A DNA stretch of 64,000 nt, taken from contig NZ_JALXPE010000009.1 of the NCBI RefSeq assembly GCF_025143365.1, positions 15,340 through 79,339 on the forward strand. The letters are read 5' to 3'. This document shows, piece by piece, positions 17,518 through 25,735 of this stretch (position 1 is the first letter of the stretch; every line of letters begins with the position of its first letter). The notes below the pieces were generated by a model. The model saw only the letters and a list, made by a program, of their open reading frames with translations. It searched no databases and was not told the origin of the DNA. The DNA comes from Microbacterium sp. p3-SID336 (GTDB taxonomy: Bacteria; Actinomycetota; Actinomycetes; Actinomycetales; Microbacteriaceae). The position numbers were made by a program, and so were the translations under genes.

Positions 17518-19482
17518 TCACCAGATGGTCACCCGGGAGGCGGCAGGCAGCCAGAGCGCGTCGCTCTCGGTCACCTCGAAGGCCTCGTAGAACGCGTCGA
17601 TGTTGCGCACGATCTGGTTGCAGCGGAACTCGTTCGGCGAGTGCGGGTCGATCGTCAGCAGTCGCAGCGTCTCGGCCTCGCGGCTCTTCTGCTGCCACAC
17701 CTGCGCCCACGACAGCAGCAGCCGCTGCACGCCCGTGTAGCCGTCGATCACCGGAGCCTCCGCGCCGCCCAGCGAGAGCTCGTACGCCTTCAGCGCGATG
17801 CCGAGCCCGCCGAGGTCGCCGATGTTCTCGCCGATCGTGAGGGCGCCGTTCACGTGGTGCTCCGCGTCGAGCCCCTCCGGAACCAGCGCGTCGTACTGCG
17901 CGATGAGCTCCTTGGTGCGCTCCTCGAAGGCCGCGCGGTCGGCGTCGGTCCACCAGTCCTGCAGGCGTCCATCCCCGTCGTAGCGGCTGCCCTGGTCGTC
18001 GAAGCCGTGTCCGATCTCATGACCGATCACCGCACCGATGCCGCCGTAGTTCGCCGCCGCGTCACGCCCCGCATCGAAGAACGGGTACTGCAGGATGGCC
18101 GCGGGGAACACGATCTCGTTCATCAGCGGGTTGTAGTACGCGTTGACGGTCTGCGGCGGCATGTACCACTCGGTGCGGTCGATCGGCTTCCCGACCTTCG
18201 CGACGTTGCGGTCGTGCTCGAAGATCGCGGCCCGGCGCACGTTGCCGAGCAGGTCCGCGCGGTCGATCTCGAGGGTGGAGTAGTCGCGCCAGACCTCGGG
18301 GTGGCCGATCTTCGGCGTGAACGCCTCGAGCTTGGCCAGAGCGCGCTGCCGGGTCTCCGCGGTCATCCACTCCAGCTTCTCGATGCTCTGTCGGTACGCC
18401 TCGATGAGGTTCGCCACGAGCTCGTCCATCGCGGCCTTCGCCGTCGGCGGGTAGTGCCGCTCGACGTAGACCTTCCCGATCGCCTCGCCCAGCGCGCCCT
18501 CGGTGACCGAGACGCCGCGCTTCCAGCGCTCCCTGATCGTGGGCACGCCCGTGAGCTCGGTGCCGTAGAACGAGAAGTTCTCCTGCACGATCTCGTCGGT
18601 GAGGTAGGGGGCAGCCGCGTGGACGACCTGGGCGCGCAGCCACGCCTTCCAGTCGTCCAGGCGCTCGGCGGTGAGCAGGGCGCCGAGGCCCTCCAGGAAG
18701 CTGGGCTGGTAGACGACGGCCTCGGCGAACGCCTCGGGGTGAGCGGGAGCCACGGCATCCCGCCAGGGCGCGAGGTCGACGCCCGCGAGCTGCTGGATCT
18801 CCTCCCAGCTCTTCAGGTTGTAGGTGGCGACGGCGTCGCGGCTCTTCACGTTGTCCCAGTGGTGGCCGGCGAGCTCGGTCTCCAGCGCGATCGCGCGGTC
18901 GGCCTGGGCAGCGGCGTCCGACACCCCGGTGAGATCGAACAGTCGCTCCAGGTGCGCGCGGTACGCGGCCCGTGTGCCCTCGAACGTGTCGAGGCGGAAG
19001 TAGCTCTCGTCGGGCAGCGACAACCCCGCCTGCACGAGGAAGGGCACGTAGCGCTCCGGGTTGCCGGGGTCGGGCTCGATGTACAGCCCGATGAGGTGCG
19101 CGCGACCGTCGCGGTCATAGGCGCCCACCGTGCGGAGGAACGCGGGGATGCCGTCGATCGCGTCGATCTCGGCCAGCGTCTCCGCGAGCGGGGTCACCCC
19201 GGCCGCCGCGATCCGCTCGGTGTCCATGAAGCTCGCGAACAGGCCGCCGATCTTCCCGGCGAGCGTGCCCTCCTCGGCGCTCTGCGACTCCTCGATGATC
19301 GCGCGCACGTCCTTCTCGGCCTGCTCGGCGAGGAGGTGGAACGACCCCCACCGCGCCTTGTCGCCGGGGATCTCGGTGCGGTCGATCCAGGCGCCGTTCA
19401 CGTGGCGGTACAGGTCGTCCTGCGGGCGGATGTCGGAGCTGAACTCATCGAGGGCGAGGCCCACCGGAAGCACGTCGGTCAT
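17518..19482 (-). CDS. M13-family zinc metallopeptidase (PepO-like)
   Basis: A 654-residue neprilysin-type endopeptidase. The zinc site VIGHEIGHGFDDQGSRYD is at about residues 487-504. The second zinc ligand motif ENIGDLGGLGIALKAYE follows, with the conserved C-terminal PNEFRCNQIVRNIDAF. No signal peptide is visible, so it is probably cytosolic. The ATG at 19482 is chosen over the open upstream frame since -10 TAGGCT (minus strand, 19490-19495) is 7 bases before it and homology begins IRPQDDLYRHVNGAW soon after. It is 111 bases upstream of the beta-lactamase-fold gene. Confidence 0.95.
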   Translation of the reverse strand: MTDVLPVGLALDEFSSDIRPQDDLYRHVNGAWIDRTEIPGDKARWGSFHLLAEQAEKDVRAIIEESQSAEEGTLAGKIGGLFASFMDTERIAAAGVTPLAETLAEIDAIDGIPAFLRTVGAYDRDGRAHLIGLYIEPDPGNPERYVPFLVQAGLSLPDESYFRLDTFEGTRAAYRAHLERLFDLTGVSDAAAQADRAIALETELAGHHWDNVKSRDAVATYNLKSWEEIQQLAGVDLAPWRDAVAPAHPEAFAEAVVYQPSFLEGLGALLTAERLDDWKAWLRAQVVHAAAPYLTDEIVQENFSFYGTELTGVPTIRERWKRGVSVTEGALGEAIGKVYVERHYPPTAKAAMDELVANLIEAYRQSIEKLEWMTAETRQRALAKLEAFTPKIGHPEVWRDYSTLEIDRADLLGNVRRAAIFEHDRNVAKVGKPIDRTEWYMPPQTVNAYYNPLMNEIVFPAAILQYPFFDAGRDAAANYGGIGAVIGHEIGHGFDDQGSRYDGDGRLQDWWTDADRAAFEERTKELIAQYDALVPEGLDAEHHVNGALTIGENIGDLGGLGIALKAYELSLGGAEAPVIDGYTGVQRLLLSWAQVWQQKSREAETLRLLTIDPHSPNEFRCNQIVRNIDAFYEAFEVTESDALWLPAASRVTIW

Positions 19483-19592
19483 ACGCTCCAGCCTAGGACG
19501 GGGGTCCCCCACGCTGTCCAGGATGCGACGCGCGTCGACATCGTGCGGGCGGCACGGCCGGCGGTGTCGGCGGGAGGTCATAGGCTCGGAGG

Positions 19593-20915
19593 ATGGCCGC
19601 GCGCACGACCCTGAACCGAGAGATCCTGCGCCTCGCCGTCCCTGCGCTGGGCGCCCTGATCGCCGAGCCCGCGTTCCTCATCGTGGATGCGGCGCTGGTC
19701 GGTCACCTCGGCACCGCGCCGCTCGCGGGACTCGGCATCGCGGGCGCCGTGCTGCAGACCATCGTCGGGCTCATGGTGTTCCTCGCCTACTCCACGACCC
19801 CCGCCGTCGCACGCCGATTCGGCGCCGGGAAGCCGGGCGAGGCCGTGTCGGTCGGCATCAACGGCATGTGGCTCGCGCTCGGCCTCGGCGCCGTGCTCGC
19901 CGTCGTCGGCGCCGTCTCGTCGCCGTGGCTCGTGTCGCTGTTCGGTGCGAGCGAGGCCGTCTCCGCCCAGGCGAACGATTACCTCGTGATCTCCATGTGG
20001 GGCCTGCCGGCGATGCTGATCGTGTTCGCCGCGACCGGCCTGCTGCGCGGGATGCAGGACACCGTGACGCCGCTGTGGATCGCGGGGCTCGGCTTCGGCG
20101 CCAACGCCCTGTTGAACTGGCTGTTCATCTACGGCCTCGGCTGGGGTATCGCCGGTTCCGCGGCGGGCACCGTGACCGCGCAGTGGGCCATGGTCGCGGC
20201 CTACGTGCTCGTGGTGCAGCGCCTCGCCGCCCGGCACAGCGCCTCCCTCCGCGCACAGCGGGAGGGCCTGAGGCACACGGCGACCTCGGGCGGATGGCTG
20301 TTCCTGCGCACGGTCAGCCTGCGGGTGGCCCTGCTCGCGACCGTCGGGGTGGCCACCGGCATCGGCACGGACGAGCTCGCGGGCTGGCAGATCGTGTTCA
20401 CGATCTTCTCGGCCGCGGCCTTCGCGCTCGACGCCCTCGCCATCGCCGCGCAGGCGCTGATCGGCAAGGAGCTCGGCGCAGGCGACGAGCAGCAGGTGCA
20501 GCGGGTGCTCGGCCGGACGGTCGCGTGGGGGGTCTGGTTCGGCGTGATCGTCGGGGCGCTCATCGCTGCGCTGTCCGGTGTGCTCGGCATCGTGTTCACC
20601 GGCGACCCCAGGGTGGCGGAGCTCGTGCAGCCCGCGCTCCTCGTGCTCGCCGTGGCGCAGCCGATCGCCGGGGTGGTGTTCGTGCTCGACGGGGTGCTCA
20701 TGGGGGCGAATGACGCCCGCTACCTCGCCATCGCGGGCGGCCTGAACCTCGTGCCGTTCCTCCCGGCGCTCTGGCTCATCGCCGTGCTCGGCCTCGACGG
20801 CGCCGCCGGCCTGGTCTGGCTCGCGGTCGCGTTCTTCGGCGTGTATCTGCTGGCGCGGCTCGGCACGCTCGGCTGGCGGGTGCGCTCCGGCCGCTGGCTC
20901 CGCGCGACCGCCTGA
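19593..20915 (+). CDS. MATE-family efflux transporter (DinF-like)
   Basis: A 440-residue membrane protein with twelve predicted hydrophobic segments in two repeated halves. The opening NREILRLAVPALGALIAEPAFLIVD pattern and GLLRGMQDTVTP (about residue 150) are characteristic of the DinF branch of Na+- or H+-coupled MATE exporters. -10 TAGGCT (19581-19586) lies 6 bases before the ATG. The intervening CGGAGG would also serve as a ribosome site if transcription starts earlier. It converges with a TrmH-type gene. Substrate unknown. Confidence 0.93.
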   Translation: MAARTTLNREILRLAVPALGALIAEPAFLIVDAALVGHLGTAPLAGLGIAGAVLQTIVGLMVFLAYSTTPAVARRFGAGKPGEAVSVGINGMWLALGLGAVLAVVGAVSSPWLVSLFGASEAVSAQANDYLVISMWGLPAMLIVFAATGLLRGMQDTVTPLWIAGLGFGANALLNWLFIYGLGWGIAGSAAGTVTAQWAMVAAYVLVVQRLAARHSASLRAQREGLRHTATSGGWLFLRTVSLRVALLATVGVATGIGTDELAGWQIVFTIFSAAAFALDALAIAAQALIGKELGAGDEQQVQRVLGRTVAWGVWFGVIVGALIAALSGVLGIVFTGDPRVAELVQPALLVLAVAQPIAGVVFVLDGVLMGANDARYLAIAGGLNLVPFLPALWLIAVLGLDGAAGLVWLAVAFFGVYLLARLGTLGWRVRSGRWLRATA

Positions 20916-20936
20916 CCGGGTCGCCGCGGTCGTGCG

Positions 20937-21683
20937 TCAGTCCGCGTAGCGGCGGCACCACTCGTACATGATGACGGCGGCTGCGGCGCTCGCGTTGATC
21001 GAGCGGGTCGAGCCGTACTGCGTGATCTCGATGTGCGCGGTGGCCGCGGCGAGCGCCTCGGCGGACAGCCCCGGACCCTCCTGGCCGAAGAGCAGCACGC
21101 ACGCGCGCGGCAGCTCGGCGCGGTCGACCGGCACGGCGCCCTCGACGTTGTCGACCGCGATCACGGGCAGCTTCTCCGCGGCGGCCCACGCGGCGAAGGC
21201 GGCGACGTCCTCGTGGTGCACGACGTGCTGATACCGGTCGGTGACCATCGCCCCGCGCCTGTTCCACCGCCGGCGGCCGATGATGTGCACGGTGTCGGCG
21301 AGGAACGCGTTGGCGCTGCGCACGATCGAGCCGATGTTCATGTCGTGCTGCCAGTTCTCGATCGCCACGTGGAACGGGTGTCGGCGGGTGTCGAGGTCGG
21401 CCACGATCGCCTCCATCCGCCAGTAGCGGTAGCGGTCGATCACGTTGCGGGTGTCCCCCTCCGCGAGCAGATGGGGGTCGTAGCGCTCATCCTCGGGCCA
21501 GGCCTCGCGGCCACCCGGCCAGGGCCCGACGCCGTAGCCCGGCTGCGCGGTCGAGCCGCCGTGCACCTCGTCGCGCGGGTCCGTCGCCTCGCCGCGCGGG
21601 TCCGTCGCCTCGCCGGGCGCGTCCGCGGCGATCTCGGCCGCAACGGGAGAGGCGAGGTGATCGGGAAGGGGGCGCGAGTCCAT
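20937..21683 (-). CDS. TrmH/SpoU-family RNA 2'-O-methyltransferase
   Basis: A 248-residue SPOUT methyltransferase. The three knot motifs are present: NIGSIVRSANAF (about 120), LLFGQEGPGLS (about 193) and ITQYGSTRSINASAAAAVIMYEW (about 220), which bind SAM and catalyse ribose methylation of tRNA or rRNA. The N-terminal 60 residues are an acidic, repeat-containing extension (GEATDPRGEATDPRDE) absent from minimal family members. -10 TAGCCT (minus strand, 21690-21695) is 6 bases before the ATG. Target RNA unknown. Confidence 0.9.
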   Translation of the reverse strand: MDSRPLPDHLASPVAAEIAADAPGEATDPRGEATDPRDEVHGGSTAQPGYGVGPWPGGREAWPEDERYDPHLLAEGDTRNVIDRYRYWRMEAIVADLDTRRHPFHVAIENWQHDMNIGSIVRSANAFLADTVHIIGRRRWNRRGAMVTDRYQHVVHHEDVAAFAAWAAAEKLPVIAVDNVEGAVPVDRAELPRACVLLFGQEGPGLSAEALAAATAHIEITQYGSTRSINASAAAAVIMYEWCRRYAD

Positions 21684-21716
21684 CCCGCCAGGCTATCGGG
21701 CGTGCCCCTCGAGATA

Positions 21717-21760
21717 TTTAGGTGTACCGAAAAATGCGCTACGGTTTCGGTGTGCCTAAA
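21717..21760 (+). promoter_or_regulatory. mntH promoter with two MntR/DtxR-type dyads
   Basis: Two 16-base dyads, TTTAGGTGTACCGAAA (21717-21732) and TTTCGGTGTGCCTAAA (21745-21760), match the form of DtxR/MntR operators. The first overlaps a -35-like TTTAGG (21717-21722). A 17-base spacer leads to -10 TACGGT (21740-21745), and the second dyad covers the predicted start site and the GTG at 21752. Repressor on both sites would block promoter and translation start alike. Confidence 0.8.
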
Positions 21761-23032
21761 AATGTGACCGCCTCGACGCCGACCGCTGCCGCCCCGCCAC
21801 GGAGCCTGTGGCTGCTCGGGCCCGCCCTCGTCGCCGGCGTCGCCTACCTCGACCCCGGCAACGTCGCCAGCAACATGACCGCGGGAGCCCAGTACGGCTA
21901 CCTGCTGGTGTGGGTCGTCGTGGCCGGCAACGTGATGGCGTGGCTGATCCAGTACCTCTCCGCCAAGCTCGGCGTGGTCACGGGGCAGAGCCTGCCCGAG
22001 GTGCTGGGCACGCGACTCCGCCGCCCGTGGGCCCGCCGCGCGTACTGGCTGCAGGCCGAGCTCGTGGCCATGGCCACCGACCTCGCCGAGATCATCGGCG
22101 GTGCCGTCGCGCTCAACCTGCTGTTCGACATCCCGCTGCTGCTGGGGGGTCTGCTGACCGGGGCCGTGTCGATGGTGCTGCTCACGGTGCAGAGCCGCCG
22201 CGGCGCTCGTCCGTTCGAGTTCGTGATCATCGGGCTCATGGTCATCATCACGGTCGGCTTCCTGGCTGGACTGTTCCTGGCACCGCCCGACCCCGCCGGC
22301 GTCGTGGGCGGCCTTGTGCCGCGGTTCGAGGGCACGGGCTCGGTGCTGCTCGCCGCCTCCATCCTGGGCGCCACGATCATGCCGCACGCGATCTACGCGC
22401 ACTCCTCGCTCGCCCGCGACCGCTTCGGCTCTGCGGACGGCCTGCCGCACGAGGAGCAGGCGCGCGTCGAGACCTCGCGCATCCGCCGCCTGCTCACAGC
22501 CACCCGCTGGGACGTGTCGGTAGCGATGGTCATCGCGGGGTCGGTGAACCTCGGGATCCTGCTGCTCGCCGCCGCCAACCTCGCGGGCGTCGAGGGCACC
22601 GACTCGCTGGAGGGCGCGCACGCCGCCCTCGCCGCCGGCCTCGGACCCGTCGTCGCGACGTTCTTCGCGGTGGGCCTGCTCGCCTCCGGTCTCGCCTCGA
22701 CCTCGGTGGGCGCCTACGCCGGAGCCGAGATCATGCACGGTCTGCTGCGCGTGCGCATCCCGCTGCTCGCGCGGCGACTCGTCACGCTGATCCCGGCACT
22801 CGCGATCCTCGGCGCGGGCATCGACCCGACGCTGGCGCTCGTGCTGAGCCAGGTGGTCCTGTCGTTCGGCATCCCGTTCGCGCTCCTGCCGCTCGTGGTG
22901 CTGACGGCGCAGCGGCGCACTCTCGGCGCCTGGACGAACACCCGGCTGACCACGGCGGCGGGCATCGTCGCCTCCGTGCTGCTCATCGCTCTCAACGGCG
23001 CCCTGCTCTGGCTGGTGCTGACGGGGTCGTGA
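21752..23032 (+). CDS. mntH: Nramp-family manganese/metal transporter
   Basis: A 426-residue proton-coupled divalent metal importer with about 11 hydrophobic segments. The metal-binding DPGN in VAYLDPGNVASNMTAGAQYG (segment 1) and MPHAIYAHSSLARDR (segment 6) are the two key Nramp motifs. Three in-frame starts are possible (ATG 21734, GTG 21752, GTG 21764). GTG 21752 is preferred because -10 TACGGT ends 6 bases before it, giving a leaderless message. The operator pair and the DtxR-like gene at 23400 point to manganese-dependent repression. Confidence 0.93.
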   Translation: MPKNVTASTPTAAAPPRSLWLLGPALVAGVAYLDPGNVASNMTAGAQYGYLLVWVVVAGNVMAWLIQYLSAKLGVVTGQSLPEVLGTRLRRPWARRAYWLQAELVAMATDLAEIIGGAVALNLLFDIPLLLGGLLTGAVSMVLLTVQSRRGARPFEFVIIGLMVIITVGFLAGLFLAPPDPAGVVGGLVPRFEGTGSVLLAASILGATIMPHAIYAHSSLARDRFGSADGLPHEEQARVETSRIRRLLTATRWDVSVAMVIAGSVNLGILLLAAANLAGVEGTDSLEGAHAALAAGLGPVVATFFAVGLLASGLASTSVGAYAGAEIMHGLLRVRIPLLARRLVTLIPALAILGAGIDPTLALVLSQVVLSFGIPFALLPLVVLTAQRRTLGAWTNTRLTTAAGIVASVLLIALNGALLWLVLTGS

Positions 23033-23052
23033 GCCCGGATAGGCTCGACAGC

Positions 23053-23349
23053 ATGTCTGCCGACTCCCCCCGCCGCACCGTCCGCATCCTCACGTGGGCC
23101 GGCTTCGCGAGCGGCGTGATCGGCGGGCTGCTGATCGCGTTCCCGAAGGTCATCGGCCCGGCCAGCCCTTGGGTGCAACTGGCGCTCGGTGTCGCGACGC
23201 TCGTACTCGCCTTCCGCGCCCGCCGGCTCGGCATCGACAAGGTCGAGGGCTTCGACGGACGCCTCTCGCTCGCCGCCGCTCTGCTCGGCTTCCTGGTGCT
23301 GTTCTTCGCGGGCCGGGCGGCCGTGATCCTGCTGGACACCGCGACCTGA
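23053..23349 (+). CDS. Small two-segment membrane protein
   Basis: A 98-residue protein with three hydrophobic stretches: ILTWAGFASGVIGGLLIAF (residues 11-29), VQLALGVATLVLAF and LAAALLGFLVLFFAGRAAVILL. I do not recognise a named family. It lies between mntH and its probable regulator, with its own -10 TAGGCT (23040-23045) 7 bases before the ATG, so it may be expressed independently and without a leader. A role linked to metal uptake is only guilt by association. Confidence 0.75.
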   Translation: MSADSPRRTVRILTWAGFASGVIGGLLIAFPKVIGPASPWVQLALGVATLVLAFRARRLGIDKVEGFDGRLSLAAALLGFLVLFFAGRAAVILLDTAT

Positions 23350-23399
23350 TCGCCCTCCCTCGCCGCTGCACCACCGGCCCGAACGCGTAGGGTTGACGG

Positions 23400-24032
23400 G
23401 TGGCCTCCCCCGCAGCTGACGACTACCTGAAGACCGTCTACGCCCACACCGAATGGCAGGACGCCCCGATCACCCCGTCCGTGCTCGCCGCCAAGCTGGG
23501 CATCGCCCCCTCCTCGGTGACCGAGATGGTGAAGAAGCTCGCGGCCGCGGGACTCGTGTCGCACGTCCCCTACGGTGCGGTGCGGCTGACCGACGCCGGC
23601 ACCGCACGCGCCCTGGCCATGGTGCGCCGCCACCGCCTCATCGAGACCTGGCTCGTGCAGGAGTTCGGCTACCGCTGGGACGAGGTGCACGACGAGGCCG
23701 AGGTGCTGGAGCACACCATCAGCGACCGACTGCTGGAGGGCATCGACGAGCGCCTCGGCCGCCCGCGGTTCGACCCCCACGGCGACGCGATCCCGGACGC
23801 GGACGGCCGCATCGACCGCGAGCCGTTCGTCCTGCTGGCAGACGCCGCGGAGGGTCACACCGGCCGCGTGCTCCGCGTCGACGACCGCGACCCCGAGCTG
23901 CTGCGCGCCCTGGAGGCGCAGGGCCTCACGGTCGGGTCGGAGATCACGGTGACCACCGCCGGGGTTGTGCTCGACGGGGTCGAGCGCCCGCTGCCCGATG
24001 GAGCCGCCGACGTCGTGTGGCTCAGCGCGTAG
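23400..24032 (+). CDS. DtxR/MntR-family metal-dependent repressor
   Basis: A 210-residue regulator. The N-terminal winged helix (DDYLKTVYAH, LGIAPSSVTEMVKKLAAAGLVSHVPYGAVRLT) spans about 1-65. The metal-binding dimerisation domain contains RRHRLIETWLVQEFGYRWDEVHDEAEVLEHTIS with the usual Glu, His and Cys-equivalent ligands, and an SH3-like C-terminal domain follows. It most likely represses mntH through the two dyads at 21717-21760 when Mn or Fe is plentiful. The GTG at 23400 has -10 TAGGGT (23388-23393) 6 bases upstream, so leaderless. Confidence 0.92.
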   Translation: MASPAADDYLKTVYAHTEWQDAPITPSVLAAKLGIAPSSVTEMVKKLAAAGLVSHVPYGAVRLTDAGTARALAMVRRHRLIETWLVQEFGYRWDEVHDEAEVLEHTISDRLLEGIDERLGRPRFDPHGDAIPDADGRIDREPFVLLADAAEGHTGRVLRVDDRDPELLRALEAQGLTVGSEITVTTAGVVLDGVERPLPDGAADVVWLSA

Positions 24033-24043
24033 CGGCAGCACGC

Positions 24044-24130
24044 CGTACACAACTCAGGAGATCCGCGCGTGCGAGTCGCGTCTGCGGGGATTCCGGCCGT
24101 CTTCGGTGCACTTCTCCTGAGTTGTGAACG
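24044..24130. repeat. Palindrome-ended intergenic element, copy 1
   Basis: CGTACACAACTCAGGAG (24044-24060) pairs with CTCCTGAGTTGTGAACG (24114-24130), 17-base arms with one mismatch. Total length is 87 bases, between the MntR-like gene and the HAD gene. The same ends occur in a second element at 50091-50178, while the interiors differ. Confidence 0.88.
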
Positions 24131-24167
24131 TCAGGTCCCGGAAACCTGCGGCCTCTAGGCTGAGCAC

Positions 24168-24977
24168 ATGGCACACCGCGACGACATCGAATGCTGGCTC
24201 ACCGACATGGACGGCGTGCTGGTGCATGAGAACGACGCCATCCCCGGGGCCTCCGAGCTGCTCGCCGGATGGGAGAGCAACGACATCCCCTACCTGGTGC
24301 TGACGAACAACTCGATCTTCACCGCGCGCGACCTGTCGGCCCGGCTCCGCGCGAGCGGACTGGTGGTGCCGGAGGAGCGCATCTGGACCTCGGCCCTCGC
24401 GACCGCCGACTTCCTCGCCCAGCAGCTGCCCGGCGGCTCGGCGTTCGTGATCGGCGAGGCCGGCATCCTCACCGCCCTGCACGAAGCCGGCTTCATCATG
24501 ACCGAGACGAACCCCGACTTCGTGGTCGTCGGCGAGACGCGCAACTACTCGTTCGAGGCGATCACCAAGGCGATCCGCCACATCATCAACGGCTCGCGCT
24601 TCATCGTCACCAACCCCGACGCGACAGGGCCGAGCGCCGACGGCGTGCTCCCCGCGACGGGGGCGATCGCCGCACTCATCACGAAGGCCACCGGCAAGGA
24701 GCCGTACGTCGTCGGCAAGCCCAACCCGATGATGTTCCGCTCCGCGCTGAACAAGATCGGCGCGCACTCGAAGAAGACGGGCATGATCGGCGACCGCATG
24801 GACACCGACATCGTGGCGGGCATCGAGGCGGGCCTGCACACGGTGCTCGTGATGACCGGCATCAGCTCCCGGCGGAGCATCGAGCAGTACCCGTTCCGTC
24901 CGGACGAGATCGTCGACTCGGTCGCCGATCTGCTGCCGACCATCACGGCGTCGATCCCGACCCTCGACGAGGACTGA
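24168..24977 (+). CDS. HAD-IIA family phosphatase (NagD-like)
   Basis: A 269-residue cytosolic phosphatase. The nucleophile motif CWLTDMDGVLVHE gives Asp-x-Asp near residues 11-13, YLVLTNNS supplies motif II, and VVGKPNPMMF with MIGDRMDTDIVAGIEAGL provides motifs III and IV. This is the NagD/4-nitrophenylphosphatase arrangement with a C2 cap, acting on nucleotide or sugar phosphates. -10 TAGGCT (24156-24161) lies 6 bases before the ATG. The next gene starts one base after the stop, so they are co-transcribed. Confidence 0.92.
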   Translation: MAHRDDIECWLTDMDGVLVHENDAIPGASELLAGWESNDIPYLVLTNNSIFTARDLSARLRASGLVVPEERIWTSALATADFLAQQLPGGSAFVIGEAGILTALHEAGFIMTETNPDFVVVGETRNYSFEAITKAIRHIINGSRFIVTNPDATGPSADGVLPATGAIAALITKATGKEPYVVGKPNPMMFRSALNKIGAHSKKTGMIGDRMDTDIVAGIEAGLHTVLVMTGISSRRSIEQYPFRPDEIVDSVADLLPTITASIPTLDED

Positions 24978-24978
24978 C

Positions 24979-25548
24979 ATGGGCGCCCTCGACGACGGCG
25001 AGCGGATCACGGCGCAGGATGCCGCGGCCTGGCGCGCCTGGCTCGAGGAGAACCATGAGCGGGCCGCCGGCGTGTGGCTGCTGAGCGTCCGCGGGCGCGC
25101 CGCCACCGGTGTCGGCTATGAGGACGCGGTGCGACAGGCGCTGTGCTTCGGATGGATCGACGGCCCGGTGCGCAGGTTCGACGACGACACGAACGGACAG
25201 TGGTTCTCTCCGCGACGACCCGGCAGCGGATGGGCGGCGACGAACAAGGCGCGCCTCGCCGACCTGGAGGCGACGGGCCAGCTCGCGCCCGCGGGCATCC
25301 GGGCGATCGAGCTCGCTAAGGCGAACGGCTCCTGGACCCTGCTCGACGGGCCGGAGGCGGGCATCGAGCCGCCCGAGCTCACGGCGGCTCTGGACGCGAA
25401 CCCGGCAGCGCGGGAGAACTGGGACGCGTTCCCGAAGTCGGTGAAGAAGCTCGGGCTCACGCACATCGCGATGGCCAGGCGCCCGGAGACCACGGCGGCG
25501 CGCATCGCCAAGATCGTCGCGGACGCGGCGGAGGGGAAGCGACCATGA
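24979..25548 (+). CDS. YdeI/OmpD-associated family protein
   Basis: A 189-residue soluble protein with the family pattern WRAWLEENHERAAGVWLL, YEDAVRQALCFGWIDG, FSPRRPGSGWAATNKARLADLEATGQL and a C-terminal WDAFPKSVKKLGLTHI segment. The family is widespread in bacteria and its function is not firmly known; some members affect cationic peptide resistance. It begins one base after the HAD stop and its stop overlaps the next ATG, making a three-gene operon. Confidence 0.85.
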   Translation: MGALDDGERITAQDAAAWRAWLEENHERAAGVWLLSVRGRAATGVGYEDAVRQALCFGWIDGPVRRFDDDTNGQWFSPRRPGSGWAATNKARLADLEATGQLAPAGIRAIELAKANGSWTLLDGPEAGIEPPELTAALDANPAARENWDAFPKSVKKLGLTHIAMARRPETTAARIAKIVADAAEGKRP

Positions 25549-25706
25549 CCCAGAGCGACCTGCTGTTCCTCGTCCTGATCCTGATCACGCTCACGTCGCT
25601 GATCGTGTTCGTGGTGCAGTTCGTGCGCTCCCGCCGCGGCGGCTCCGACGACGGCAGGGCCGGCTGGTGGGAAGGTCCCTGGGACGAGGACGACCGCCGG
25701 CGCTGA
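25545..25706 (+). CDS. Small single-span membrane protein (53 aa)
   Basis: A 53-residue protein: MTQSDLLFLVLILITLTSLI begins one membrane span (about residues 6-27), followed by RSRRGG and an acidic Trp-rich tail (WWEGPWDEDD). It overlaps the preceding gene by 4 bases (ATGA), which supports real, coupled translation. I do not recognise a family. Confidence 0.7.
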   Translation: MTQSDLLFLVLILITLTSLIVFVVQFVRSRRGGSDDGRAGWWEGPWDEDDRRR

Positions 25707-25735
25707 AGCCGACGCCCGTCCCCCGAAACGGCTCC

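Noticed and set aside
24044..24130. Insertion sequence at the palindrome-ended element
   Set aside because: At 87 bases there is no transposase and no room for one; at most it is a non-autonomous element.
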